Origin: Epiperipatus broadwayi
Lineage: Eukaryota > Onychophora > Udeonychophora > Euonychophora > Peripatidae
Length of the DNA stretch: 64,000 bases
Assembly (NCBI GenBank): GCA_028023455.1
Contig: JAQFVV010000143.1
Span: 2,020,001 to 2,084,000, forward strand
Direction: 5' to 3'
Made by a program: the position numbers and the translations under genes. Positions 12,095 through 24,122 of this stretch are shown here, piece by piece. The notes beneath the pieces are model-generated. The model did no database searches, was not told where the DNA came from, and worked only from the letters and a program-made list of their open reading frames with translations. Numbering within the stretch: position 1 is the stretch's first letter; each line of letters opens with the position of its first letter.

Positions 12095-12200
12095 ATGTTG
12101 TTAGCCGAGAGATCATCACAGCCACCTTGCAAGCAAGTAGTTGGTTGCAGACGGTTGTGGGTTCGTGTCCTGGCTGATTCTATTACATATGAGGAAAAAT
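12095..12200 (+). mobile_element. tRNA-derived SINE copy (SINE-T)
   Basis: The 5' part reads like a tRNA: TTAGCCGAGAGATC approximates an A box, and GGGTTCGTGTCC is close to a B box. It is followed by GGCTGAT and the shared tail 'TTACATATGAGGAAAAA', which matches the TGACACATGAAAA tail of three other copies in this window. The anticodon region is lengthened by an extra segment containing TTGCAAGCAAGTAGTTGG, so this is not a functional tRNA. A TSD is not clear. The copy is more diverged than those at 36.8 and 38.6 kb. Confidence 0.6.
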
Positions 12201-12574
12201 ATATACATTTTTAGATATTACATTTCAAAAATATAGTTGAAGACCTTGGAAAAAGTATGCTAATGAGTTTTAAAATCCATTTCAATCAAATCAGCTTTCT
12301 TTAGTTAAAAGAAGTCACAGAAAAAGGATTATTAATCTTTCTTATTAGATTAGTAATTACACTTTTTAAAACCTTAAATTTAAACATTAAAAAGTTCATT
12401 TATTTTAAATTTTTAAAGATTTGTATCTTAAAAATCATTGGTATACTTTTTCATGTGTTAACATCTATATGTTTGAAAAATAAGTGGACATTGTGATCAA
12501 ACAAAAAATATTTGATTATCATCAATGGAAACTGCCATTGCTTTCCATTCATTCTTGACAAAAAGTGTTACAGC
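12201..12574. other. A+T-rich, nothing recognised
   Basis: No coding or repeat signal can be supported. Confidence 0.45.
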
Positions 12575-13625
12575 ATCTCCTGATGTGATGTGATGTATTG
12601 TGGCTTCTCCTTAAACGAGGTCAATAAAATCTCAGCAATTATGCCCAGATAAACCTGTTAGCCACTTTATTTTACATTCCCCACTCTAAATTTTCCCATA
12701 ATCTGCTCTATCCCATTTCCACAACATAATCTTTGTCAACTCTATAACCTTTATATCTAAATCCCCCTTATCTTTTCCCAAACCCAACATAAAAACCAAT
12801 AATTCACTTTCTGTATAATCACTTTTTTCATATTTATTCTTCCATAACTTCATTATATGTACCCTTTCTGTTTTCAAGCATTTACATTCAATTAACAAAT
12901 ACCTAATATTTTCTATTCCTTCCTTACATAATTTACAAAATAAATCACCCATATTTTTCCATTTACATGTATATTCTCTTGTAGCTAAAGATCCCGTTCG
13001 AGCCTTAAACAATAAACTACTTTCCTTACTATTATCATAAATTAACTCTCACCTAATATTCTGTTTATTTCTATATATATATTTAAACTCTTTTTACTCT
13101 TCATACTATTTCTCCATCTTCTTAACTCCCTATTCTTTATTAATAAATCTATTCTTTTATCTCATTCCTTACTACTATAACACTCAACAATCATCTTAAC
13201 ACAATCATCCCATCTTTTATACAAATATACTGATATAAACTCTTTATCCAAATCTTTTGCATACTGCATTACCTTTCTCACCCATCTTGTTACCTATCCT
13301 TTACTCATAACCCAATTAAATACTATTTTGGCTATTCTTTTATTATCCATAAACTGCAATCTACCAAACATTTTCATTTTACTTTTTGCATCTCTCATAT
13401 GAAAACTTGATCATCCCATTTCTCCTTGAATTGTCTCCCTTGCTGTCCATACTTCTGCATCCAAGGCATGTCTTCCTACTTCCCTTTGAACTTTTTCTAA
13501 GTAATTTAATATCTCTTTACTAACATATAATGCATCATTACCATATGTTAACCCTGCTACTGCAACTCCTTTTCATATAATTCTAGCTACATCATATTTA
13601 TCAAAATCCATTATAACATAGTGCC
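12575..13625 (-). mobile_element. LINE-X copy 1: 3' part of a second non-LTR retrotransposon
   Basis: The minus strand carries the C-terminal third of a LINE protein and its 3' UTR. The reading frame runs from about 13610 to 12686 without frameshift. It includes 'LTYGNDALYVSKEILNY', 'EVGRHALDAEVWTA' and 'MKMFGRLQF', then a zf-RVT-like cysteine cluster 'FCKLCKEGIENIRYLLIEC' and the end 'LWKWDRADYGKI'. It is interrupted by in-frame stops at about 13411, 13294 and near 13165 (each apparently a Trp codon changed to a stop) and one more near 13050. The 3' UTR matches copy 2 at 24.9 kb closely and ends in a CATCA-type pentamer repeat near 12585. It is truncated upstream of 13625. I cannot fix the clade beyond non-LTR. 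Confidence 0.8.
12686..13012 (-). pseudogene. C-terminal fragment of the LINE-X ORF2-type protein
   Basis: This is the longest stop-free piece (108 codons) of the LINE-X frame. 'KARTGSLATREY' followed by a C-x2-C pair and a later C resembles the zinc-binding zf-RVT region found after the RT domain in many LINE proteins. The frame is continuous with the upstream decayed part, so the Met at its start is not a real initiation site. No catalytic RT motif remains in this piece. Confidence 0.75.
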
Positions 13626-14157
13626 CCCTGTTGACCAAATAGCAATAAATAGTGATAAATTCTTCAGTAGTGAAAATAATGTGACATTTTTTACCTCCTT
13701 CCATTTTATTCTCCCATTAGAATGAAATGTATTTATCTATTAAAGTTGATCATTTTTCAATATTATGAGATCATTATTGCTTATGTAATCATAAGGACCT
13801 CAATATGCAATAGTTAGTATATTTTCCTGTCATCTCAATAACTCTGGGGATTTTTCCAGGTAGTTGAGAATTTTTCCAAATATCCTAGGGTATTTGGGGG
13901 ATATTCAGTGCATAGTCATTCTCACTAATTATTTAATATTGGTTGAGTAAGTGGATATCTAATTACCCTTAATAAAAGTCTAATCAATTTTAATTTAATT
14001 GAGTGTGCATACTATTCACAAAACAAAAGCATATTTATAATGTAATAAAACTTATGCTTCTGGGTGAAATAATAGCCTTTATAAAGAGATTCAGATGCAA
14101 ATACATTTTTACAAAGCCCTCAAAAGAATAGTTTTTATTCTCTAGACATCTTGTTGC
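13626..14157. other. A+T-rich, nothing recognised
   Basis: The boundary at 13621 (a 'GTGCCCCCTGTTGACC' phrase) marks the end of LINE-X homology. No gene or repeat is identified beyond it. Confidence 0.4.
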
Positions 14158-14966
14158 TACCATATTTTCCCCAAAATAAGACCCGGTCTTATATTAATTT
14201 TTGCTGCAAAATATGACTTAGAGTTTATTTTTAGGGGATGTCTAGTTTTTTCACTTACAAAAATCCATATTTATTCAATGTTACCAATTTCAATAGCACG
14301 TAAACAATTTTTACTATTGCATGAATATGTCATGTTTAGGATTATAATTGTATTACAAAACATTCTCATTATATATGAGAATATTAAAAATTATTTATGA
14401 ATTGTCAAAATTAATAATATTTAATTTAAAATAATATATGAAACGTTAAACTGTCATGATTAATTTGTAAACTAAGAACACATACTAGGAATAAGTTTCA
14501 ATCTTTTCATATATCAATGTTGATTTATTTACAATATATACAGTTGGATGTCAGATTAAAGAGGAATTCTCATATCAGACTGAATGATTGCACATTGATA
14601 AATGAAAAGTAAAGTTGTGTTTACAAGGTTATTAAAATAAGTAGTCATGAGTCTGCCTGCAATATAATTTTGATAACTTTTGTTCAAGTACAAAAATCTA
14701 CATTTATATTTATTTACACATTCATCGCTTTAATTTGAAATGTTTTTTTTTCTTTTCTTATGCTATTTGTAATATATATATATAAATATTTTGAATGTTA
14801 TATTCATTACTTTATAATTCAATAAGCTTGAGTGTTTCAACAGATGAATTTTCAATTTTGACTAGGCCTTATCTTTCAGGTAGGTAGGTCTTATATTATT
14901 AACATCCTGAAAAATCATGCTATGGCTTATTTTCTGAATAGATCTTATTTTGGGGGAAACACACTA
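14158..14966. mobile_element. TIR element of the CCCCAAAATAAGAC type, about 810 bp
   Basis: The left terminus reads ACCATATTTTCCCCAAAATAAGACC. The right terminus is an imperfect inverted copy (ATCTTATTTTGGGGGAAACACACTAC). Subterminal blocks also pair: 'GTCTTATATTAAT' on the left against 'AGGTCTTATATTATTAA' read on the right, and 'TTTATTTTTAGGGGATG' against 'GGCTTATTTTCTGAATAG'. The 'CCCC(G/A)AAAATAAGAC' terminus is familiar from widespread non-autonomous DNA transposons in animals. I cannot name the family. The interior shows no transposase. A TSD could not be settled. Confidence 0.55.
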
Positions 14967-15396
14967 CATCATTTGAATAAGAATTAATCAATAAGTATGA
15001 GCAAGATAAGTTTGCTTTGCATTTTCTGCACATCAGGTATGGTACAGTTTGGCATTTATAATAAATATTTCATATCAAGTTTATAAAATTAAATTAATTT
15101 TAATCTATTTATTAAACATCTTTACTTTCTTTTCACATATATATATATTTCTTTTTTCTTTAGAGCCTATTCACTTTAGATACTGAAAACTTGATTTATA
15201 TATATATATATAGGATTGAAAAAATCAAAAATTAATTACTTAATCTAAATATATAAAAAAAGTCCAGTGAAATCTGATATTTATTCTAATATTAAATAAA
15301 TTGCTTATTATAAATGAACATTTACTTTTCTTAAAGGAGGGGAAGGGGGTCATAATAGCATGGATAGCAAATGGATTTGCATTCTTATATATATTA
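14967..15396. other. A+T-rich non-coding stretch
   Basis: Short (TA)n tracts occur near 15140 and 15205, with a G-rich patch near 15338. Nothing else is recognised. Confidence 0.4.
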
Positions 15397-15845
15397 AAGA
15401 GAATTTGAACTCAGACTTTCAAACGCCTCACTCTATTCAATATAACTAATACACATGTTTACATACATGTAAAAAAGATAAATGATCTCCAATATCCGTA
15501 TTTCATGCTGAACCATCACTTATCAGTTAGTCTGGATCATCATCTCCCACACACATATATAATCAGGGATCGATTTATATTAAGCTAGAAAATCTACACA
15601 CTTTAATGAACATGCTTTAATCTACTCCACTCTCCAGCTCTTAAGACATCCATATAATCGAAAATCTGATGATGGAATGCTCAAAGCCCTTGATGATGAT
15701 GAGTGCTGGTTCAGCATGAAATACATATATTAAAGATCATTTACTTTTTTTACATGTATGTGGTCATGTGTATTGATTATATTGTATAGAGTAGATGACT
15801 GTAGAGATCTTAAAAATCAGGGTTCAAATCTCCTTTAATTACATC
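15397..15845. repeat. Family A repeat, foldback copy
   Basis: The left arm (minus) starts AGAGAATTTGAACTCAGAC and extends about 300 bp into the unit, ending at the 'GATGGAATGCTCAAAGCCCTT' block. The right arm (plus) begins at 'GATGAGTGCTGGTTCAGC' near 15697 and ends with the tRNA-like terminus 'CAGGGTTCAAATCTCCTTTAAT'. The arms are very unequal and the outer ends pair. The interior GAT repeat at the junction (GATGATGATGAG) could have helped form the inversion. Confidence 0.75.
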
Positions 15846-16743
15846 TAAATTAAGTATATACATTATGCTTGTATTTTAGTATTATATATATTGTAAAAGT
15901 ATTTTTTTTATTTATATTGTGTAGCTTGGCATTAAAAACTGAAGCATAAATCTGTTATAATAAATAAATGATCTGATTTTATATTTTCACGTGTTTTGAT
16001 CATATATATGTATATTTAACTGACTCTTTCTTTGTTTATCTTGTTGTTACTATGGTTCTGAATCTTATTTAATACAGTATAATAACCATAATAGTTAAAC
16101 TATTATAAATTTATAATAAAAAGCAGCCCATTATAATTCTGCTGTTGTATATAAAACGTATAAACATATGGATATAAACATGCTGACTGATTTATTTTAA
16201 ACCTAATTACACTTATCATTACTGACATAAAACAAGTTCATAGACACACATGATAAAGTTGTATAATTTAAACTTAATTGACAGATATACGAATACCTAA
16301 TCTATAATCACTAATTATACATGCAATTGTTTATTATATAGATTTTCTAATTCTTCGCTAGACAATATAAAAAACAAACAAACCGTTTTTAGAAAACTCA
16401 GTTTATCATTGTTTATCATTATAAAACATTACAATTAAATTAAAATTATAAATGACAGTAAATTATTCAAATCTAAACCAAACAAGATAGATAATAATAG
16501 TATCTAGCAAGTAAATTATAAATATGACTTTAAAATAGCAGTTTAAAGTAAGACTATTATTAAAGTGAATAATCTATATAGATTGGAAAGTATTGTGAAA
16601 AATAATATTTGATTAACAAATGTATTTTTTAAAAAAAAGATAAGAACTAGAAAGGTCATTGAATAAAATGAATAAATAACGAGATATTGAATGGAATCCT
16701 TATCTGCTATTCAATAATTAATTATTATTAGGTAATATTTATA
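15846..16743. other. A+T-rich non-coding stretch
   Basis: No reading frame or repeat is recognised. The region just after 15846 ('CTAAATTAAGTATATACATTATGC...') may still be the downstream flank shared by family A copies. Confidence 0.4.
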
Positions 16744-16990
16744 AGTCTGTCCATTAATTAAAGTATGAAGATTGGCTATCTTAATATAAAGCTGAGAACT
16801 GATTATATATGTGTGTGAAGATAGTAATCTAGACCAACTGATGATTGCTGATTTAGCATGAAATACGTATATTGGTGCTTATTTATCTTTTCAACATGTG
16901 TGTGATCAGGTGGGTCAGCAATATGAGATGGCACTGAGAGTAGTGGGTCGTGTGAAAGTCTGAGTTCGAATCCCGCCTATATTACATATA
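16744..16990 (+). repeat. Family A repeat, solo copy with the best preserved B box
   Basis: Collinear with the family: 'AAAGTATGAAGATTGGCTATC', 'GCTGAGAACTGATTATAT', 'CCAACTGATGATTGCTG', 'GCATGAAATACGTATATTGG', 'ATGTGTGTGATCA', then 'AATATGAGATGGCACTGAG' and 'CTGAGTTCGAATCCCGCC'. The last block is the closest match in the family to a Pol III B box (GAGTTCGAATCCC). This copy is the main reason for calling the terminus tRNA-like. Confidence 0.75.
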
Positions 16991-17173
16991 TAAATGCAGG
17001 TTTAAACCTGTACATTGTATTAAAAATGACTATTGTAGAATTCAATAATAATATATATTGACAGAGATTAAAATAATGATACAGAATATATATATATATA
17101 TTCTACTTAATAGTTACGTATTAGATAAGTGCTGGCTTTTGAATTAATATTTTAGATCTAGTGACAGAATATC

Positions 17174-17290
17174 CTAGCTCTTCACTGAGTGAACCAAAAG
17201 CTCGAAGCCGATCGGTCTGAGGATAGGAATAATTCTAGATAGAGATTTTAAATGCTTTCTCTTCGGCATTTATCAATAAAAGCTTGTTAG
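17174..17290 (+). repeat. Family B repeat, core domain only
   Basis: Aligns with the core of family B: 'CTCTTCACTGAGTGAA', 'AAGCTCGAAGC', 'GGTCTGAGGATAGG', 'CTAGATAGAGATTTTAAATG', 'CTTTCTCTTCGGCAT'. The 29.1-kb copy has CTCCTCACTGATGAAGG, AAGCCTGAAACTAG, TCTGGGGATATTGG, CTAGATAGGGATTTTATG, CTTTCAGGCAT in the same order. The palindromic outer arms seen at 46.3 kb are absent here. Confidence 0.5.
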
Positions 17291-19392
17291 AACTATTGGT
17301 ACGCTCCCTATATTAAAATAATGCTCAAGGCATATATATATATGGATGATTATGATATACATGGAACGCGAATTATGCTGTATCTGACTACGCAACAAAC
17401 AAAAATGTAAATAAATCAGAAAAAGAAAACACTCTCTGAGCCGAGCGCGTAAAGATTACATACGTTAATAAAATTTCTTCGGTTTATGTTGAAAACACAT
17501 ATATTTTATTCTTCCTTTAGTATCTTTTCTGAGTTTTATGTGCAGTATTTCGCTTAATAAAATAATTTCTAGGTATAAGTTTTACAAAATTTTAGAATAT
17601 TGATTTAAAAATTATTAACATAATTAAGGAGAAAATATTTTTTTGAAAAAGAGAAGAGTCTATTGTTTTTATAAAAGAAAATAGATGTTGAAAAAAAAAT
17701 TGCACTGAGAAGTATGAATTAGTTTTTCTTTATTATTGTTTCAATATATGCATGAGTAAACACATACTCAATAAAATAAAATACATATCCCTTCCATTTA
17801 TTATTAATAACTATATATATATGATTTTGTTTTATACTATAATTTTGATTTATATATACATATAAAAATGGTGTGCTATATATATGTGCGTGTTAAAAAG
17901 TACTATAAACTTGCAGTTCAATAAATAATGTCTATTCTATTCTAATCAAAGTTTATCAACGTAAGAGAGGCTTAGAACAAAATATAGCGTAGTTCATGGT
18001 TCCTCTGTAATATTATATAGTAACAGATAAGTAAGCATTAGTATCATAATGAGAACATTGGTTATCCTATAAATTTCACTATTTGAATTAAATATAGTTC
18101 TTTGATACTTTCTGAATTGTGGTTCTATTTTCAATGGTAAACATAATTTAAAAATATGTAATATCACATAACATATGACTTGCTTTATTGATTTTTATTT
18201 AAAATATAATTAAATCTAATAAAAGATTGTTATAGATATGGTAACATAATTGTATTTTAGCTTTTAAATTGTTTATCTTAAAAACTTTTTACAGTTTGGT
18301 AAGTTTTTTTTTATTCAGAACATCATTTTAGGTTGCTGTTTTACTACCAACATGAATTCATAGCTTAAGCATTATTGGTGTTATTTAATAAATGCTACAG
18401 TGTTAGCAAGAAATAGATAGATTTCTGAAATATTTCTTAGTATTGTTCTATCACTGAATGCAGGTGATGAAAGAATTGCACTTAATTGCTTATTTGATGA
18501 AGACGAGTTTAAATTATGTTGTTTTTTAATGTGAAATTTGTTATTGGTATTAAGGTCTCACCTAATGTCTGGCACAACATGTGCTCCATGTTGAAGGTCC
18601 AAAACGTGGTTGTTAAGAAATGTTGTAGTTAGGAAGGAATTGAATTTATTATTTATATTAATCTTCTCAGAATCATTTTTAAATATGTTTGTAGTACTTT
18701 TGACTTCAGAATGTTGGTATTGATATAATAAGATTTAAAAAATGGAAAAAGAATGTTTATTAAACAAATTATGAATTGGATTGATTATAAAAGTTATGAA
18801 AACATTTATGGCTGGCATATAAATAAATATGGTTAGTTTTTGGGCCGAATGACTGTGGTTTCTTTTCATATTATGCTAATATTTTAACAATCAACAATGG
18901 TTGGCAATTTCAAAGCCAAAAAAAAAAAAGTTTAGAAGGACTTTTTGTTTAATTTTCAAGATACTTGTTGATGAACATTAGAAGAATTTAAAAAATAGAC
19001 CAATGCCCTCAGCACTGAAATAATCTTATTTATTTTTATAAAAGTTATATTATAAAGTTTAATAAAAGAAAAGAAGTTAAAAAAAGGAATTTCATAAATG
19101 ATCTTAATAATTAATTCCAACTTCTAAAAAAAAGGAAGGAAAGAAAAAATACTGAGATTTTTGATGACTATACAAGCCAATCTGTGAATCACAAATATGC
19201 CCACATATATAACATGCTGGTCCAATTCTCTATTTATTATTATTTTACAATGATGTCTTTTAGTTTGCTCAACTGAAATATTTTCTTTTTAAAATATTTC
19301 AACACCATGCCTAATATTAGTTCTTCAATATATTTTATTTTCTGTTATATCTTCTCAATGGAACCAATTGACATTAGAAATACAATGCAAAT
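17291..19392. other. A+T-rich non-coding stretch
   Basis: About 2 kb with no coding frame over 60 codons and no repeat copy that I can match elsewhere in the window. Confidence 0.45.
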
Positions 19393-19622
19393 ATAGAGTT
19401 GGAGAGTGGAGTAGATTAAAGCATGTCCATTAAAGTTGGAAGATTTCCTATCTTAATATAAACTGAGCCCTGATTATATATATATAGGTGTGGGAGATGA
19501 TGATCTGGACCAACTGAGATCTTTTTCACATTGTGTGATCATATATATTGGTTGTATGAGATAGAGCATATAACTGAATGGAGATTGAAAATCTGTGTTC
19601 AAATCCCTTATAATCACATCAA
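19393..19622 (+). repeat. Family A repeat, solo copy with internal deletion
   Basis: Starts 'AGAGTTGGAGAGTGGAGTAG', follows the family to 'GATGATGATCTGGACCAACTGA', then jumps directly to 'GATCTTTTTCACATTGTGTG'. The block with 'GCATGAAATACGTATATTGG' is therefore lost. It ends with the tRNA-like terminus 'CTGTGTTCAAATCCCTTATAAT'. Confidence 0.7.
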
Positions 19623-20359
19623 AAATAAATAGTTACAATTATTCAATTTAAAAAAGTTGTTTATAGGACTGTCTTTGCATAGTTGTCAAATAGGGTGTCT
19701 TCTACTAGGAATAGAAGAAATTCATAGAAAAGAATAATAATCATAATAATATTAATAGAAAGGCAGAAGTCAATAATAATTAACATGAGATCTAAAAAAA
19801 GAAACAAAAGATGAGTAATTGATTTGTCAAACTGCCTTATTCTTGATGGCATGTAATAAATGAAGATTAAACTGAGGAATTCCATCTAAGCTGTGAAAAT
19901 AATATTCTAAGGCTAGTCAAATTTTAGCTTATTATAAGGTAAGAGTATGGAAAGGAGAAAAATAATTTTGTCACTAAATCGAAAAAGCCAAGATTTTGAA
20001 AAATCATTTTTGCAGCAAAGATAATCATGCCAAAAGATAGCAATCAATATAGATAATGTAATCGTTTGTTTTTTCAGAATTACAATCAAAATAAGGTTCA
20101 AAATAATTAAGCTATAATTCTAGGTAAAACTCAATATTGAGGTTGGGAAGAATTATAATACTTAATGAAACAGTGTTGAATCATTTAATGATTATTTGAA
20201 AAGTTGATTAACAAAACATGGAAAGAATTTTGATCAGCAAAGAAAATATCAAATTTAAAGTATTGTGATTTGATTATGTACAGTACTTCAGTTTTATGGA
20301 GAAAAAAAATCAATTAAAACTTCATACATTGTAAACATATGATTATCAAACAATAATTT
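19623..20359. other. A+T-rich non-coding stretch
   Basis: Two minus-strand frames of 74 and 62 codons (19661-19885, 19913-20101) are Leu/Ile/Phe-rich without a family signal and are probably chance ORFs. Confidence 0.4.
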
Positions 20360-20452
20360 TCAGGATAGTTCACTTGGTTAGAGTTTTATCTTAAAATTCG
20401 ATATTCAAGAATCTAAAGGCTCAGTTTTGATTCCCAAGCTAGTAATATCATT
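20360..20452 (+). repeat. tRNA-like relic (possible SINE head)
   Basis: 'GGATAGTTCACTTGGTTAGAG' is a good A-box-like start (compare TAGCTCAGTTGGTTAGAG in many tRNAs). About 50 bases later comes 'GGCTCAGTTTTGATTCCCAAG', which approximates a B box with an insertion. No clover-leaf closes properly, so it is not a working tRNA. It may be a tRNA pseudogene or an old SINE 5' end. Confidence 0.4.
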
Positions 20453-22964
20453 GGTCAGGCTAGCTAAGAGAATAATACTATTCAAAATGTTGTGCATATA
20501 CTAACCTGTGTGCTACTACTAATAGTTGAATGTAATTTGAAATTTTAATTAAAATTATTATTATTTAATTAAAAGAGATTTAGTACTTAGAAAATGATGG
20601 AAATAGTCCAATATACGAATAAATGACATACTTAATTAAAAGCCTTAGATATTCAAAATTATATATTTAGATTTCTTAATCATTGAATTAAATAAGTCAA
20701 AATATCACTGGTAATTATATTATTTTAAAATAATATTTTCATAATCTTATATATACTATAAGGGTAGCTTACAATCTAACCTTTGTCCCTCTCACCACCA
20801 AATACAGTTTTTTTTTTTTTTGTAATTTTAATTAATAAATGATTAAGCATATATTTTCACTCATGAAGTAACTAAACCCACAAATAGATATATATGGACA
20901 TAACAAACGTGTATTTTAACTATATTGAGGAAGTATTAAAATAAATCAATTTTGATTATCTGGTAGAAAGATGAAAATCCCAGTTTAAAAAAATAGTAAC
21001 AATCATACTAATATATATGTATGTAAGCAATAAATTTAATTTCAGTGTATTTTACATCATTTTAAAAGACTTGGACTAAGTAAGCATGGTAATGACCTAA
21101 TGTCAAACCAGTCACTAGATAACCAAATATGGAAGATGAAAAACATAATTCTACTACGTGATTTTATTTTGCTTATAATCAAGATAATACATGCAACAAT
21201 AGACATATATATAGTGATGAAAAAGGAAATAATATGCAAGCATGCCAGACAACAGAAGCCTAGGGCAATATAAAAACAAACTTAATTCATTTCTATTGTC
21301 TTTCTACTATTTTCAAATAAGGCATAAGTTGTACAATACAATATTGGAAAATCGAATGTTTGAATCTTAACGAAAATAGAAGGCTCATTCGAACACTTCA
21401 AATTATTTGCTAGATTGTTGTAGAGTAAATTGCAAGAAACCGTGTTTGATATTTAAATGAAAACAATTCTAATAAATTCAAACATTTGTGTAAAGTAATA
21501 GAATTGATTTAAATAGACATTTAAAAGAAATGACCGCTATTCTTCCGATGCAAATAAAAGAACGAATAAAAACAGAGTATTCATATACATTAACTATGGA
21601 ATAACTCCATTCTTATAAAAATCATTTAACAACAAACATTGAATTAAAAAGATTTTAATTGCTTATTTGCTGAAAAATGATGTTCTTGGGCTAGTTCAAT
21701 AGTATTGTAGGGCTAGTATTGTCAGCCCTGATCAGAGGAAGCACGATGGTTCAGTACTCAAGTGTGTAATGCCTGCCAAAAGGTCAAATGCATAATCGAA
21801 AATGTCCAGGTGGATGCAAAAAGAAGAATAACAACAGATGTGGATAATGTCATTCTAAATATGTCACTAAGAAGTTTCCATGAGGAATGTGTGACATACC
21901 ATAGCAATCTGACCGGGATGGACTATCTATCTATTAGACATTAATTGCCTAAGTCACAAACCTCATTCCAGTTATCATGAAGAAATATTAATTTGATGTG
22001 TGATATTTTTTTATTTATGTATATATTGGTAGAATTTTGTATTTTTCTTTTATTTCACTTTTATATTTAGAAACTGAAATTTTTGTAATTCAGAAGAATA
22101 CATTGTAGCTAAAGTTAGGAAAACATGGGGAAGAGAGTTGTTAGGTTAATTTTTTTTTTTTTGTTTATTAAATAAAGTTTAAATAACTCTCTCGCCATAG
22201 TGACATAATATTGAGTATGATTAGACATGACATTGGGTATGATTAGACATGACATTGAGTATGATTATTATCAAAATCCTTTATTACAATATGGAATAAA
22301 GGTAAGATTTTACTTATTACTATTCCATATTAAAGAATATACACTTGCTACAGGACAGAGTTTATGTTGTTTATTTTTTTTGTTGGCTAACCATTGTTCA
22401 TATTTGTTTATTCAGTATGAATGATCTTTTCTATTAAACTTATACATAGTTAAGGCTTGTCTTCCAAAGAGAGAAAACTGTTACAGTTGAAATTAAACCA
22501 AGAAGCTACTTAATATGTCTTCATATATTTGTGGTTAAATAGGTAGTTAGCTTCACAATCAATGCAACATTAGATTAATGCTTTTACTTTATATATAATG
22601 AGTGTCTATTTATGTATGCCTATCATGGGAAAGGTTGGTGTAATGAACATATTTAATCATTAATATGATAGGGATACATACTTGACACACACATGTATAT
22701 AATTATTTTTAATTTTTTTGCTAAAGAGTTTTTCAATTTCTTTTTTTTTAATCTCATTTGTAAATAAACATTGTCAATTTGATTTTCATTAAATGGTCTC
22801 TAATTCATCAAAGTTATTTCTCCATCCACTCATCAATTGGACCATCATACATATGTGCACACATATACACATCTTGTACACTATAATACAGTAGTATGAG
22901 TAAATAAGTTTACTTGATTTAAAACCCATATAAATGTGCTACAATTACTATCTAAGATAAATTT
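20453..22964. other. A+T-rich non-coding stretch
   Basis: No repeat copy is identified. A three-fold 'GACATTGRGTATGATTA'-type phrase lies at about 22210-22265. A 60-codon plus-strand frame at 21762-21944 contains CNACQKVKC but no other zinc-finger spacing and is probably chance. Confidence 0.4.
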
Positions 22965-23270
22965 ATCACTGAAGAGAGCTGATTTCAAATTCTTCCTGGG
23001 TTCGAATTCTGAGGCATGTATGGAATCAGAAAGAGGGTGAGATATGGATGAACTAGCCTAAATTGTGCTTGAATTTAATGAGTAAACCAAGAGCTAACCC
23101 ATTGGAAGTAGGCATGGTCATTGGTTAGTTACTTTATTGTATGCATCCTACCTGAAGACCCTAGATCCGACCATAGTTAGATGTGTCCCCTTCTTCTGGT
23201 GGAAAACCCAGACTGTCACAATACATTGAGACCATAATGCTTAATGGGACAGAACAATGTAATAGTGTGT
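22965..23270 (+). repeat. Possible tRNA-derived SINE, 5' part decayed
   Basis: 'CCTGGGTTCGAATTCTGAGG' near 23000 is a strong B-box match. It is followed by about 250 bp that is more GC-balanced than its surroundings and unlike families A, B or SINE-T, e.g. 'GAAGACCCTAGATCCGACC' and 'CTTCTTCTGGTGGAAAACCC'. The A box is not clear. Only one copy is present in this window, so the call rests on the B box and the compositional contrast. Confidence 0.35.
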
Positions 23271-23699
23271 GTACGTGCATATATATAGTTTGAAAGAAAA
23301 AGTAGAAATGAGCACAAACAAAATTTCTTTTAGATATTTATTTAAAATATAAAAGATATTTTATTTATAATGAACTTTTTATATTTTTATATAATTCTTC
23401 ATTTTCTGGTCTCTTATTAGTAATTTAGTAATGTTTTGTTAATTGCTCTATGGTTAATTGCATAATTCTGAACACATTATTTAATTATTTTTTTAAAATT
23501 TTTTTTAATGTTTTTATTTATACATTTTTTGTTTTGTAAACAAAAGAAGCACTTTTTATGCCAATTGTTTTAGATAAATGTTCAGCATAATAAACAAAGA
23601 CAGATGGTTTTAATTAAAATAAAATCAACTGAAACTTGTATATATAAATATATAAGCAAGTATTTTGTTACTTTACTATCGTATACCAAAGTACCATAT

Positions 23700-23760
23700 G
23701 CTACTACTACTACTATTACTACTACTGCTACTACTACTGCTGCTACTGTTACTCCTGCTA
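23700..23760 (+). repeat. (CTA)n-type trinucleotide microsatellite
   Basis: Interrupted CTA/ACT/GCT triplet run of about 60 bp. The open frames across it on both strands are artefacts of the repeat. Confidence 0.85.
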
Positions 23761-23827
23761 TATTTTTAATAATGAATATGTTGTCTGCCCAAGAGCACGA
23801 GGATTGTAGTTTACCTTTGTTTACCAC

Positions 23828-24122
23828 TCATCATCATCATCATAATTTTCAACCGTTATTGATGTAGTTCAAGATAAAGATTTTAAATTTAATCCAATTT
23901 TTCTGATCTCTAGCCTGTCTTCTCTATACCAGCACATTCAATCCATCTCACATGTGATCTCTTTCTAAATATTTTACAATCTCTTAGACTCCAGTTTAAG
24001 ATTTCAACTATCCATGTAGTATCATCTCTAGCAATATATCCAGCCTAAATCCACTCTAGTCTCTTAATTTTTTTAAAGATGTCAGTAATTTCAATTTGTT
24101 CTCTCATTAATGTATTTCATGT
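23828..24122 (-). mobile_element. RTE 3' fragment (C-terminal part only)
   Basis: The minus strand matches the end of RTE-1/RTE-2. On the plus strand it has a CATCATCATCAT tail at 23830, then 'CATCTCACATGTGATCTCTTTC', 'TTACAATCTCTTAGACTCCAG' and 'GTCAGTAATTTCAATTTGTTCTCT', all collinear with RTE-2 at 31.92-32.22 kb. Stops and small indels show that it is old. It is truncated about 300 bp from the 3' end. Confidence 0.8.

Noticed and set aside
21762-21944. Small zinc-finger gene (CNACQKVKC)
   Set aside because: Only one Cys cluster, no start or splice context, and 60 codons is within chance for this window.
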